From positions 124,001 to 188,000 of the forward strand of contig NZ_JAGQFT020000007.1 of assembly GCF_018122625.2 (NCBI RefSeq): a stretch of 64,000 nt of DNA. The letters run 5' to 3'. Shown in pieces: positions 35,815 to 45,966 of this stretch. Position 1 is the first letter of the stretch. Each line of letters starts with the position of its first letter. The notes under the pieces were generated by a model. It was not told the DNA's origin. It ran no database searches and worked only from the letters and a program-made list of their open reading frames with translations. The position numbers were made by a program, and so were the translations under genes. Origin of the DNA: Coralloluteibacterium stylophorae (GTDB lineage Bacteria; Pseudomonadota; Gammaproteobacteria; Xanthomonadales; Xanthomonadaceae).

Positions 35815-36455
35815 GCACAGCACGCCACTACAGCCTGCCCGACCGCCTGATCATCGCCTGCGAGGACGCGGTCGGCGCCGTGTTCGGCCGCCCGCAGGCG
35901 CAGCGCGCGTTCCCGGGCGTCGACGAGGCCGACGTCGTACTGGAGGATGCCGAACGCCGCCACGCCGCCGGCCTGATGCGGATCAACCACACCGGCGAGG
36001 TCTGCGCGCAGGCCCTCTACCTGGGCCAGGCCGCGGTGGCGCGGGATGCGGCCACGGCCGCGCACCTGCGCGAGGCGGCGGGCGAGGAGACCGACCACCT
36101 GGCCTGGTGCACGCAGCGGCTGGAGGAACTCGACGACCGCCCGAGCCTGCTCAACCCGCTGTGGTATGCGGGCAGCTTCGCCATCGGCGCACTCGCCGGC
36201 ATCCGCGGCGACGGCTACAACCTGGGCTTCGTGGTGGAGACCGAGCGCCAGGTCGAGGCGCATCTCGACGAGCACCTGGAGACCCTGCCGCCGGCCGACG
36301 CGCGCTCGCGCGCCGTGCTGCGGGTGATGAAGGACGACGAGGCGCGCCATGCCGACAACGCCGAGGCCGCCGGCGCGCGGCGCCTGCCGTTCCCGATCCC
36401 GCGCCTGATGCGGCTGACCAGCTCGGTGATGAAGGCGGTCGCCTACCGGATCTGA
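35811..36455 (+). CDS. coq7: 2-polyprenyl-3-methyl-6-methoxy-1,4-benzoquinol monooxygenase
   Basis: 214 residues, a di-iron carboxylate hydroxylase of ubiquinone synthesis. Iron ligands are visible in [40 protein letters not shown] and [11 protein letters not shown], i.e. two E-x-x-H helices plus two further Glu. It hydroxylates demethoxyubiquinol at the inner membrane. The start overlaps the Fe-S gene stop. It ends 13 bases before the convergent SMR gene. Confidence 0.95.
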   Translation: MSTARHYSLPDRLIIACEDAVGAVFGRPQAQRAFPGVDEADVVLEDAERRHAAGLMRINHTGEVCAQALYLGQAAVARDAATAAHLREAAGEETDHLAWCTQRLEELDDRPSLLNPLWYAGSFAIGALAGIRGDGYNLGFVVETERQVEAHLDEHLETLPPADARSRAVLRVMKDDEARHADNAEAAGARRLPFPIPRLMRLTSSVMKAVAYRI

Positions 36456-36468
36456 GCCGGCGGCGCGC

Positions 36469-36786
36469 TCAGGCGGACACCAGCTTCAGCCCGAGCACGC
36501 CGGCCACGATCAGCCCGATGCACAGCAGGCGCGCGGGGCTCGCGCTCTCGCCCAGCAGCACGATGCCGAGGATGGCGGTGCCGGCCGCGCCGATCCCCGT
36601 CCACACTGCGTAACCGGTGCCGATCGGGATCTGCCTCAGCGCCTGCGCCAGGCACCACAGGCTGACGCCCATCGCCGCCAGGGTGGCGAGGCTCGGCCAC
36701 AGCCGGCTGAAGCCCTCGGTGTACTTGAGGCCGATGGCCCAGGCGATCTCGAACACGCCCGCGACCGCCAGGTAGACCCATGCCAT
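36469..36786 (-). CDS. Small multidrug resistance family exporter, SugE/Gdx-like
   Basis: 105 residues with four membrane helices. The N-terminal [24 protein letters not shown] contains the essential membrane Glu (FEIAWA) and the WxxLK-type loop, and [19 protein letters not shown] is the second-half signature. The [12 protein letters not shown] form fits the SugE/Gdx (guanidinium exporter) branch better than EmrE. GGGAG lies 9 bases upstream of the ATG. No convincing guanidine riboswitch was found; instead a perfect 18-base palindrome lies 22 bases upstream. Confidence 0.88.
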   Translation of the reverse strand: MAWVYLAVAGVFEIAWAIGLKYTEGFSRLWPSLATLAAMGVSLWCLAQALRQIPIGTGYAVWTGIGAAGTAILGIVLLGESASPARLLCIGLIVAGVLGLKLVSA

Positions 36787-36807
36787 GTCGTCGTCTCCCG
36801 TGCGCAG

Positions 36808-36825
36808 CGCCGGCGGCCGCCGGCG
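36808..36825. promoter_or_regulatory. Perfect 18-base palindrome upstream of the SMR gene
   Basis: CGCCGGCGGCCGCCGGCG equals its own reverse complement. It lies between the speD terminator and the SMR start codon, where an operator could sit. In GC-rich DNA such palindromes also occur by chance. Confidence 0.3.
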
Positions 36826-36828
36826 ATG

Positions 36829-36868
36829 AAAACGACGACGGCCCGGCGGATGCGCCGGGCCGTCGTCG
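36829..36868 (-). terminator. Rho-independent terminator of speD
   Basis: A perfect 16-base stem (CGACGACGGCCCGGCG / CGCCGGGCCGTCGTCG, loop of four) followed on the minus strand by TTTT, 51 bases after the speD stop. It separates speD from the SMR gene. Confidence 0.88.
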
Positions 36869-36919
36869 GCCGTGTCTCGCGCGGCCTGCGGGCCGCGGAC
36901 GGGTCGTCCCGCCGTCGGA

Positions 36920-37714
36920 TCAGTCGACCAGATTGCGGCCGTGGAACAGCTCCTCGATCTCGCGGCGCAGCTGCATCTCGATGCGCGAGCGTTCCTTGAA
37001 CGACAGGTTGCGCGCCTTCTCCTCGAACAGGTAGGTGTCCAGGTCGAAGTCCTTCACGTGCATCTTCGTGTGGAACATATTCTCCTGGTACACGTTGACG
37101 TCGATGGACTCGTAGCGCGAGCGGATCGACTTCGACAGGTAGTCCTGGATCGAATTGATCTTGTGGTCGATGTAGTGCTTCTTGCCCTTCACGTCGCGGG
37201 TGAAGCCACGGACCCGGTAGTCCATGATCACGATGTCGGACTCGAAGCTCTCGATCAGGTAGTTCAGCGCCTTCAGCGGCGAAATCACGCCGCAGGTGGC
37301 GACGTCGATGTCGGCCCGGAACGTGGCGATGCCGTTGTGCGGGTGCGTCTCCGGGTAGGTGTGCACGGTGATGTGCGACTTGTCCATGTGCGCGACCACG
37401 GCATCGGAGATCAGCTCGCGGCCGGCCTGCTTCTTGTCGATGACCGGCTCCTCGGAGATGAGGATGGTCACCGAGGCGCCCTGCGGCTCGTAGTCCTGAC
37501 GCGCGATGTTGAGGATGTTGGCGCCGATGATGTCGGCCACGTCGGTGAGGATCTGCGTGAGCCGGTCGGCGTCGTAGGCCTCGTCGATGTAGTCGATGTA
37601 GCGGTCGCGCTGCTCCTCCGACACTGCATAGCAGACGTCGTAGATGTTGAAGCTCAGCGCCTTGGTGAGGTTGTTGAAGCCCTGCAGGCGCAGGCGTGGG
37701 AGCGGCTTGACCAC
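36920..37714 (-). CDS. speD: S-adenosylmethionine decarboxylase proenzyme
   Basis: 264 residues from GTG 37714, supported by GAGGAGA about 10 bases upstream and by the family N-terminus [19 protein letters not shown]. The self-cleavage site is Lys112-Ser113 in [15 protein letters not shown], where Ser becomes the pyruvoyl group; the catalytic Cys is in [17 protein letters not shown]. It makes decarboxylated SAM for spermidine synthesis. It is divergent from clp across 191 bases, an arrangement I associate with Xanthomonads. Confidence 0.97.
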   Translation of the reverse strand: MVKPLPRLRLQGFNNLTKALSFNIYDVCYAVSEEQRDRYIDYIDEAYDADRLTQILTDVADIIGANILNIARQDYEPQGASVTILISEEPVIDKKQAGRELISDAVVAHMDKSHITVHTYPETHPHNGIATFRADIDVATCGVISPLKALNYLIESFESDIVIMDYRVRGFTRDVKGKKHYIDHKINSIQDYLSKSIRSRYESIDVNVYQENMFHTKMHVKDFDLDTYLFEEKARNLSFKERSRIEMQLRREIEELFHGRNLVD

Positions 37715-37905
37715 GGCGGGAAATCTCCTCGGCGCGACGGACGGAAAATCGGGGCCGGACATTATCGGGCAAAACGCAGGCCCCGTGAAACCGGCCCGCG
37801 AAAGCCCGTTCATCACCGTACGCGGCCGTGAACGCGCTCGATGTGAATTGCGGTAGCACGTCACAGACGCCTATCCTTCCATGAGCCCCCCAACGACGGA
37901 TCCCG

Positions 37906-38592
37906 ATGTCCATCATCGCGCTCCCCCAGCCCGCGCGTTTCGGGACCCAGGCAGGCCTGGCACCGGACGCCGCCACCATCGAGCGGCTGCTCAGCCAGTG
38001 CCATCGTCGGCGCTATCCCAACCGCACGGAGGTGTTCCGCCCGGGCGACCCGGCCGGCACGCTCTACTACGTGATCCAGGGCAGCCTCAGCATCATTTCC
38101 GAGGAACCGGACGGCCGCGAGCTGGTGCTGAGCTACGTCAATACCGGGGATTTCGTGGGCGAGATGGGCCTGTTCGTGGAGGCCGAGCAGCGCGAGGTCC
38201 TGCTGCGCACGCGCTCGCCCTGCGAGCTGGCCGAGATCGACTGCGACCGCCTGCTGCGCCTGTTCACCGGACCGCTCGCCGCGGACGCGCCAAAGCTGCT
38301 GTATTCGATCGGCTCGCAGATCTCCAAGCGCCTGCTCGACACCAGCCGCAAGGCCAGCCGCCTGGCCTTCCTCGACGTCAGCGGGCGGATCATGCGCACC
38401 CTGCTCGACCTGTGCCAGGAACCGGATGCGATGAGCCACCCGCAGGGCACCCAGATCCGCGTCTCGCGCCAGGAGCTGGCGCGCATCGTCGGCTGCTCGC
38501 GCGAGATGGCCGGCCGCGTGCTCAAGCAGTTGCAGGCCGACGACAAGCTGCACGCACACGGCAAGACCGTCGTCGTCTACGGCACCCGCTGA
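37906..38592 (+). CDS. clp: CRP/FNR-family regulator, Clp (CRP-like protein)
   Basis: 228 residues. The N-terminal cyclic-nucleotide fold spans ~20-140 (PGDPAGTLYYVIQGSLSII, NTGDFVGEMGLF); the C-terminal helix-turn-helix is VSRQELARIVGCSREMAGRVLKQL around 180-205, ending HGKTVVVYGTR, nearly identical to CRP. In Xanthomonas the orthologue Clp binds c-di-GMP, which lowers DNA binding, and controls virulence, extracellular enzymes and pili. Ligand cannot be read from the sequence alone. In this window the pilus, secretion and polysaccharide genes are plausible targets. Confidence 0.95.
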   Translation: MSIIALPQPARFGTQAGLAPDAATIERLLSQCHRRRYPNRTEVFRPGDPAGTLYYVIQGSLSIISEEPDGRELVLSYVNTGDFVGEMGLFVEAEQREVLLRTRSPCELAEIDCDRLLRLFTGPLAADAPKLLYSIGSQISKRLLDTSRKASRLAFLDVSGRIMRTLLDLCQEPDAMSHPQGTQIRVSRQELARIVGCSREMAGRVLKQLQADDKLHAHGKTVVVYGTR

Positions 38593-38702
38593 GCGACGAC
38601 GCCAGCGTCGCACGGGCGGCGTCGCAGCGTCCCGGCGCCGCCTCTGCCACCGGCGCACGCGGCCTGATCTACTCGCGCCCTCTCCCGCCCCTGCGAGCGC
38701 GC

Positions 38703-39449
38703 ATGGATCTCGGTCCGGATTTCTGGCTCTTCGTCGCCGTCGGCCTCGGTGCGCAGCTGGTCGACGGCGCGCTGGGCATGGCCTACGGCCTGCTGTCGTC
38801 CTCGATCCTGCTCGCCATGGGCTATCCGCCCGCCACCGTGAGCGCGGCCGTGCATACCGCCGAGGTCGGCACCACCGGCGTGTCCGGCGGCGCGCACGCC
38901 CTGCTCGGGAACGTCGACCGGCGGCTCCTGGTACGGCTGGCGATCCCCGGCGTCGTCGGCGGCGTGCTCGGCGCCTTCGTGCTCACCCGCCTGCCCGCGG
39001 ACCTGATCAAGCCGGTGGTGCAGGGCTACCTGCTGGTGCTGGCGATCCTGATCCTGGTCCGCGCCTTCGGCCGGCGCGTACCCAGCCGGCGCATCCGCCA
39101 CGTGCCCGTGCTCGGCTTCTTCGCCGGCCTGCTCGACGCCAGCGGCGGTGGCGGCTGGGGGCCACTGGCGACCTCGACCCTGCTGGCGCAGGGCGGCACC
39201 GCCCGCACCACGATCGGTTCGGTCAATGCCGCCGAGTTCGTGGTGACGCTGGCGATCTCGGTGACGTTCCTGCTGAGCATCGGCCTGCAGCACCTGGAGA
39301 TCGTGCTCGGCCTGCTGCTTGGGGGCGTGGTCGCCGCGCCGCTGTCGGCGTTCCTGGTGCGGCTGGTGCCCGAGCGCGCGGTGCTGTTCGCGGTGGGCTT
39401 CCTGGTGCTCGGGCTCGGCGTCCACGCGCTGTGGGGCCAGTTCACCTGA
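38703..39449 (+). CDS. TauE/SafE (TSUP) family permease
   Basis: 248 residues with about seven to eight membrane segments. The two half-repeats are visible in LVDGALGMAYGLLSSSILLAMGYPP and FFAGLLDASGGGGWGPLATSTLL (stretches described, conserved residues G-x-G-x-x-G and S-G-G-G-W-G-P), the TSUP signature. These export or import sulfite, sulfoacetate or related anions. A role in sulfur handling would suit the sulfotransferase-rich genome region, but this is only suggestive. It is a single gene after clp. Confidence 0.85.
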   Translation: MDLGPDFWLFVAVGLGAQLVDGALGMAYGLLSSSILLAMGYPPATVSAAVHTAEVGTTGVSGGAHALLGNVDRRLLVRLAIPGVVGGVLGAFVLTRLPADLIKPVVQGYLLVLAILILVRAFGRRVPSRRIRHVPVLGFFAGLLDASGGGGWGPLATSTLLAQGGTARTTIGSVNAAEFVVTLAISVTFLLSIGLQHLEIVLGLLLGGVVAAPLSAFLVRLVPERAVLFAVGFLVLGLGVHALWGQFT

Positions 39450-39453
39450 GCCC

Positions 39454-40179
39454 TCAGCGGCGCGCACCCCAGTCGCGGATCTCGACGTCGGCGCCGAGCG
39501 CCCTGCGGAAGGCGTCCTCGCTGCCCGCCTTGGGATTGACCACCACCGGCCGCGCGGCGGTGCGCAGCAGCGGCATGTCGGCGGTGCTGTCGGAATAGGC
39601 GGCGACGATGGCGCCGCCGAAGCCCGCCTCGGTCAGCATGATCAGCTTGTTGCCGGCGTGGCAGTGGCGCGTGGCCATCACCGCACCGAACCGCGGCCCG
39701 ACCTCGGTACCCAGCACCGGCACGTCCTCGTCGATCGCGAACTTCAGGATCGCGCGCGCCAGCTCCGGCGGCGCCCCGGTCACCACCACCACCCGGTCGC
39801 CGGCCGCACGATGCGCGTGCAGGGCCTCCACGGCGGCGGGCAGCAGGCGTTCGCGCAGCAGGTCGCGGTGCGCGAGGACGTAGCGGTCGATCAGCTCGTC
39901 GAGGTCGCGCCGCCGGTGCAGGCCGATCGTGGCCAGCCACAGGTAGACGGAGATCGGAATGCGGCGCAGGTGCACGATCAGGAACAGCCACGCGATGAAG
40001 GGCGACACGGCTAGCGCGGCGCACCAGCGCCAGGCGTGGCGCTTCAGCAGCCAGGTGACGAGGTGGGTGCCGGAGTCGCCGTCGTAGAGCGTGTGGTCGA
40101 AGTCGAACACCACCAGCGGCGCGCCCGGCTCCGGCGGACGCCCGGCGAACGCCTCGCGGCGGGTCTCGTTGCCGCTCAT
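39454..40179 (-). CDS. HAD-superfamily phosphatase (subclass IB-like)
   Basis: 241 residues. The nucleophile motif [15 protein letters not shown] near residue 22, motif [14 protein letters not shown] near 130, the Lys in AGNKLIM, and motif [16 protein letters not shown] near 190 (DSxxDxP) are complete. One hydrophobic segment lies at ~50-75. The family includes phosphoserine phosphatase and phospholipid phosphatases; the hydrophobic segment leans to a membrane-associated lipid substrate. It overlaps the trpC stop by 4 bases and so belongs to the trpGDC transcript, without an obvious link to tryptophan. Confidence 0.8.
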   Translation of the reverse strand: MSGNETRREAFAGRPPEPGAPLVVFDFDHTLYDGDSGTHLVTWLLKRHAWRWCAALAVSPFIAWLFLIVHLRRIPISVYLWLATIGLHRRRDLDELIDRYVLAHRDLLRERLLPAAVEALHAHRAAGDRVVVVTGAPPELARAILKFAIDEDVPVLGTEVGPRFGAVMATRHCHAGNKLIMLTEAGFGGAIVAAYSDSTADMPLLRTAARPVVVNPKAGSEDAFRRALGADVEIRDWGARR

Positions 40180-40985
40180 GAGCCGAACAGGCGCGCCAGC
40201 TCCGCGCCCGGCTCCTTCGCCCGCATGAAGGCCTCGCCGACGAGGAAGGCGTGCACGCCGGCCGCGCGCATCCGCGCCACGTCGTCGGCGCCGTGGATCC
40301 CGCTCTCGGTCACCAGCAGGCGGTCCGGCGGCACCGCCTGCTTCAGCGCCAGCGTGGTCTCGAGCGAGACCTCGAAGGTCCGCAGGTTGCGGTTGTTGAC
40401 GCCGATCAGGGCCGCCGGGGTCTGGATCGCGACCTCGAGCTCGTCCAGGTCGTGGACCTCCACCAGCACGTCCATGCCGAGGTCCATCGCCAGGTGCGTG
40501 TACTCGGCCATCTGGTCCTCCGACAGCGCCGCGGCGATCAGCAGGATGCAGTCGGCGCCGAGCATGCGCGCCTCGTAGACCTGCCAGGCGTCGACGATGA
40601 AATCCTTGCGCAGCACCGGCAGCGCGCAGGCCTCGCGCGCCTCGCGCAGGTAGGCGTTGGAGCCCTGGAAGAAGTCGACGTCGGTCAGCACCGACAGGCA
40701 GGCCGCGCCGCCGGCTGCGTAGCTGCGGGCGATCTCCGCCGGGCGGAAGTCGGGCCGGATCACGCCCTTCGACGGACTGGCCTTCTTGACCTCGGCGATC
40801 ACCGCCGGCCGGCCGGCGGCGACCTTCGCCTGCAGCGCCGCGGCGAAGCCGCGCGTGGCCGGCATGCGCGCCGCACGCGCGGCGAGGTCGCGCTGCGGCA
40901 GCACCTGGCTGCGCTTCTCGACCTCGGCCTGCTTGCGCTCGAGGATGGTCTGGAGGATGTCGGACTGCTGCGGAACGGATGCCAT
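40176..40985 (-). CDS. trpC: Indole-3-glycerol-phosphate synthase
   Basis: 269 residues, a monofunctional TIM-barrel enzyme. [12 protein letters not shown] begins the N-terminal helix; [15 protein letters not shown] carries the catalytic Lys, followed by [16 protein letters not shown] and [13 protein letters not shown], and [16 protein letters not shown] near the end. It closes the indole ring in tryptophan synthesis. The stop overlaps the HAD gene start; trpD ends 10 bases upstream. Confidence 0.96.
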   Translation of the reverse strand: MASVPQQSDILQTILERKQAEVEKRSQVLPQRDLAARAARMPATRGFAAALQAKVAAGRPAVIAEVKKASPSKGVIRPDFRPAEIARSYAAGGAACLSVLTDVDFFQGSNAYLREAREACALPVLRKDFIVDAWQVYEARMLGADCILLIAAALSEDQMAEYTHLAMDLGMDVLVEVHDLDELEVAIQTPAALIGVNNRNLRTFEVSLETTLALKQAVPPDRLLVTESGIHGADDVARMRAAGVHAFLVGEAFMRAKEPGAELARLFGS

Positions 40986-40995
40986 GGGATGTCCT

Positions 40996-42045
40996 TCAGC
41001 CGCCGCCGACCGGCTGGCCGGCGATCTGGCGGGTGATGCCGACGAATTCGTCGAGCCTGGCGCGGGCGGCGCCGCCGGTCATCGCCGCGCGCGCGCGCCC
41101 GATGCCGTCGGCGATGCTGGCGGCCACGCCGGAGACGTACAGGGCGGCGCCGGCGTTGAGCGCGACGATCTCGCGCGGCAGCCCGGGGCGGCCGTCGATC
41201 GCCTCGAGCAGCATCGCGCGCGAGGTGGCCGGATCCTCCACCCTCAGGTTGCGGCTGGCGGCCATGGCGATGCCGAAGTCCTCGGGATGGATCTCGTACT
41301 CGCGCACCTCGCCGTCGCGCAGCTCGCCCACCAGGGTCGCCGCGCCGAGCGAGATCTCGTCCATGCCGTCGCGGCCCCAGACCACCATCGCCCGCTCCGC
41401 GCCCAGGCGCTGCAGCACGCGCACCTGGATGCCGACCAGGTCGGGGTGGAACACGCCCATCAGCACGTTCGGCGCCCCGGCCGGATTCGTCAGCGGCCCG
41501 AGGATGTTGAACAGCGTGCGCACTCCCATCTCGCGGCGCACCGCGGCGACGTTCTTCATCGCCGGGTGGTGCAGCGGCGCGTACATGAAGCCGATGCCGC
41601 ACTCGGCCAGCGACTGCGCGACCTGCGCCGGAGTGAGTTCGATCGCGGCGCCGAGCGCCTCCAGCACGTCGGCGCTGCCCGAGCTCGAACTGACCGAACG
41701 GTTGCCGTGCTTGGCCACGCGCGCGCCGGCCGCGGCGGCCACGAACAGGCTGGCGGTGGAGATGTTGAAGGTGTGCGCGCCGTCGCCGCCGGTGCCGACG
41801 ATGTCGACCAGGTGGCGGGTGTCGGCGACCTCGACCTTCGCCGCGAACTCGCGCATCACCTGCGCGGCGCCGGCGATCTCGCCCACCGTCTCCTTCTTGA
41901 CCCGCAGCCCGGCCAGGATCGCCGCCTGCATGGTCGGCGAGACCTCGCCGCGCATGATCTGGCGGAACAGCGCGACCATCTCGTCGTGGAAGATCTCGCG
42001 GTGCTCGATCGTGCGCTGGAGGGCCTGCTGCGGGGTGATGGGCAT
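40996..42045 (-). CDS. trpD: Anthranilate phosphoribosyltransferase
   Basis: 349 residues from ATG 42045 ([23 protein letters not shown]), the start expected from Xanthomonas TrpD. An in-frame ATG at 42060 overlaps the trpG stop by one base and would add five residues. [18 protein letters not shown] binds PRPP near residue 80 and [21 protein letters not shown] follows. It joins anthranilate to PRPP. Part of trpG-trpD-trpC. Confidence 0.95.
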   Translation of the reverse strand: MPITPQQALQRTIEHREIFHDEMVALFRQIMRGEVSPTMQAAILAGLRVKKETVGEIAGAAQVMREFAAKVEVADTRHLVDIVGTGGDGAHTFNISTASLFVAAAAGARVAKHGNRSVSSSSGSADVLEALGAAIELTPAQVAQSLAECGIGFMYAPLHHPAMKNVAAVRREMGVRTLFNILGPLTNPAGAPNVLMGVFHPDLVGIQVRVLQRLGAERAMVVWGRDGMDEISLGAATLVGELRDGEVREYEIHPEDFGIAMAASRNLRVEDPATSRAMLLEAIDGRPGLPREIVALNAGAALYVSGVAASIADGIGRARAAMTGGAARARLDEFVGITRQIAGQPVGGG

Positions 42046-42059
42046 GGCGGCGCGGGACA

Positions 42060-42638
42060 TCAGCGGGAGAGGAAAGTCTTCAGCATGGCGTGCCCGTGCT
42101 GGGTGAGGATCGACTCGGGGTGGAACTGCACGCCCTCCAGCGGCCACTCGCGGTGGCGCAGGCCCATGATCGCCTCGAAGCCGCCGGCCGCGTCCTCGCT
42201 CCAGGCGGTGACCTCGAGGCAGTCGGGCAAGCCGTCGCGTTCGACCACCAGCGAGTGGTAGCGGGTCGCGGTGAAGGCGTCGGGCAGGTCGCGGAACACG
42301 CCCTGGCCCTGGTGCCGGATCGGCGAGGTCTTGCCGTGCATGATGTTGGCCGCGCGTACCACCCGGCCGCCGCAGGCCTGGCCCAGCGCCTGGTGGCCGA
42401 GGCAGACGCCGAGGATCGGCGTGGTCGGCGCCAGTTCGCGGATCACCTCGAGCGACACGCCGGCCTCGTTGGGCGTGCACGGACCGGGCGAGATCACGAT
42501 CCGCTCCGGCGCCAGCGCGCGGATGGCGTCGACGTCGAGCGCGTCGTTGCGCTCCACCCGGACCTCGGCGCCGAGCGCCTGCAGGTACTGCACGAGGTTC
42601 CAGGTAAAGCTGTCGTAGTTGTCGATCATCAGCAGCAT
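42060..42638 (-). CDS. trpG: Anthranilate synthase component II (glutamine amidotransferase)
   Basis: 192 residues. Class I amidotransferase with catalytic Cys79 in [15 protein letters not shown] and the His/Glu pair in [33 protein letters not shown] is the family start. It supplies ammonia to TrpE and may also serve PabB. It leads the trpGDC-HAD transcript. trpE, usually just upstream in relatives, is absent here; the upstream gene is a divergent hydrolase. Confidence 0.95.
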   Translation of the reverse strand: MLLMIDNYDSFTWNLVQYLQALGAEVRVERNDALDVDAIRALAPERIVISPGPCTPNEAGVSLEVIRELAPTTPILGVCLGHQALGQACGGRVVRAANIMHGKTSPIRHQGQGVFRDLPDAFTATRYHSLVVERDGLPDCLEVTAWSEDAAGGFEAIMGLRHREWPLEGVQFHPESILTQHGHAMLKTFLSR

Positions 42639-42778
42639 GCGCTGCCCGTCCGGCGAGGGGAGGAGATGCCGCGGCGCGCGCGGGGAGCCGCGCAGGATAC
42701 CGCAGCGCGCGGATCGCGATCCCGCGTCGACACCGGGCGCACTAGCATGTCGCGCTGCCGCCCGCTCACGGATCCCGA

Positions 42779-43774
42779 ATGCGTCCTTCCCTCTTCGCCG
42801 CCGCCGCGCTCGCGGTCCTTCCCGCCACCGCAGCGCTTGCGCAGGTCACGGGCGCGGCCTTCGCCCTGCCGGAGGCGAAGACCTTCCGCTTCGAATCGCA
42901 GCAGCAGACGCTGTCGATGCAGTACGTCGACCTCCCCGCCGAGCGGCCCAACGGGCACACTGCGGTGCTGCTGCACGGCAAGAACTTCTGCTCCGGCTAC
43001 TGGCGCGGCACGGCCAGGGTCCTGCACGAGCGCGGCTGGCGCGTGGTGATCCCGGAGCAGATCGGCTTCTGCGGCTCCGACATGCCGCGTCGCTACCAGT
43101 ACAGCTTCCACCAGCTCGCCGAGAACACCCGCGACCTACTGGAGCAGCTCGACCTGGCGCGTACCACCGTCATCGCGCACTCGATGGGCGGCATGCTCGG
43201 CACCCGCTATGCGCTGATGTACCCCGGCGCGGTCGAGCGCCTGGTCCTGGTCAACCCGATCGGCCTGGAGGACTGGAAGGCCAAGGGCGTGCCCTATGTC
43301 GACATCGACGCGCAGTACGCCAGGGAGCGGGCCATGGACGCCGAGCGCATCGAGGCCTACCAGAAGCAGTCCTACTACGACGGCAGGTGGAACGCGGACT
43401 ATGCGCGCTGGGCGCGCGAGCTGGCGCGGATCTACCAGGGGCCGCGCGGCGACCGCTTCGCCTGGAGCATGGCCCGCACCAGCGACATGGTCTACACCCA
43501 GCCGGTGGTGCACGAGTTCCCGCGGCTGCAGGTGCCGACGGCGCTGATCATCGGCCAGCGCGACCGCACCGCCATCGGCAGGGACGCCGCGCCGCCGGCG
43601 GTGGCGCAGACGCTGGGCGACTATCCCGCGCTCGGCCGCGCCGCGGCCGGTGCGATCCCGGGGGCGACCCTGATCGAGCTCGACGGGCTGGGCCACCTGC
43701 CGCACATCGAGGCGCCGGAGCGGTTCGAGGCGGCGCTGCTCGAGGCGCTCGACGGGGACGCCGACGCGGGCTGA
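42779..43774 (+). CDS. Secreted alpha/beta-fold hydrolase
   Basis: 331 residues with a signal peptide (about residues 1-21, ending ALA). The alpha/beta-hydrolase core has an HGKNF oxyanion segment, the nucleophile elbow AHSMGG near residue 140, the acid probably in IIGQRDRTA near 255, and the catalytic His in [14 protein letters not shown] near 305. The cap region is rich in Trp and Tyr. It is a periplasmic or secreted esterase/lipase-like enzyme of unknown substrate. Single gene, divergent from trpG. Confidence 0.85.
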   Translation: MRPSLFAAAALAVLPATAALAQVTGAAFALPEAKTFRFESQQQTLSMQYVDLPAERPNGHTAVLLHGKNFCSGYWRGTARVLHERGWRVVIPEQIGFCGSDMPRRYQYSFHQLAENTRDLLEQLDLARTTVIAHSMGGMLGTRYALMYPGAVERLVLVNPIGLEDWKAKGVPYVDIDAQYARERAMDAERIEAYQKQSYYDGRWNADYARWARELARIYQGPRGDRFAWSMARTSDMVYTQPVVHEFPRLQVPTALIIGQRDRTAIGRDAAPPAVAQTLGDYPALGRAAAGAIPGATLIELDGLGHLPHIEAPERFEAALLEALDGDADAG

Positions 43775-43938
43775 CCTTGCCGTCGCGGCGCGCGGCCGGT
43801 GCCGCCGCGCCGGTGGGCATGGGAAAATGCTGCACCGCAGTTTGCACCGCGTTCACGTCCCGGCGCACTGTCGACGCTCCCGATGGTCATCCCGCCGCAG
43901 GCGCCCCCCGCGCCCCCGCACCGGGACGGAGACGCCGC

Positions 43939-45882
<1,944 letters not shown>

Positions 45883-45966
45883 CGGGCCGCCGGTTCCGGC
45901 ACAATGTCCGGTCCCCTAAGGCCTGGCGTGCGCGGCGTGCACGGCAGGCGCCGTACGAGGACCGCC

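Noticed and set aside
36787-36910. Guanidine-II riboswitch before the SMR gene
   Set aside because: An ACGA tetraloop-like hairpin overlaps the end of speD and beyond a strong terminator, and the ACGG near the start codon has no pairing stem.
37846-37865. Possible CRP/Clp site (TGTGA...TCACA) upstream of clp
   Set aside because: The half-sites are 14 bases apart, whereas the known site has a 6-base spacer.
43829-43846. Possible sigma-54 promoter (TGCAC...TTGCA) upstream of the AcoR-like gene
   Set aside because: The first of the two essential G residues is missing and the GG-GC spacing is one base too long.
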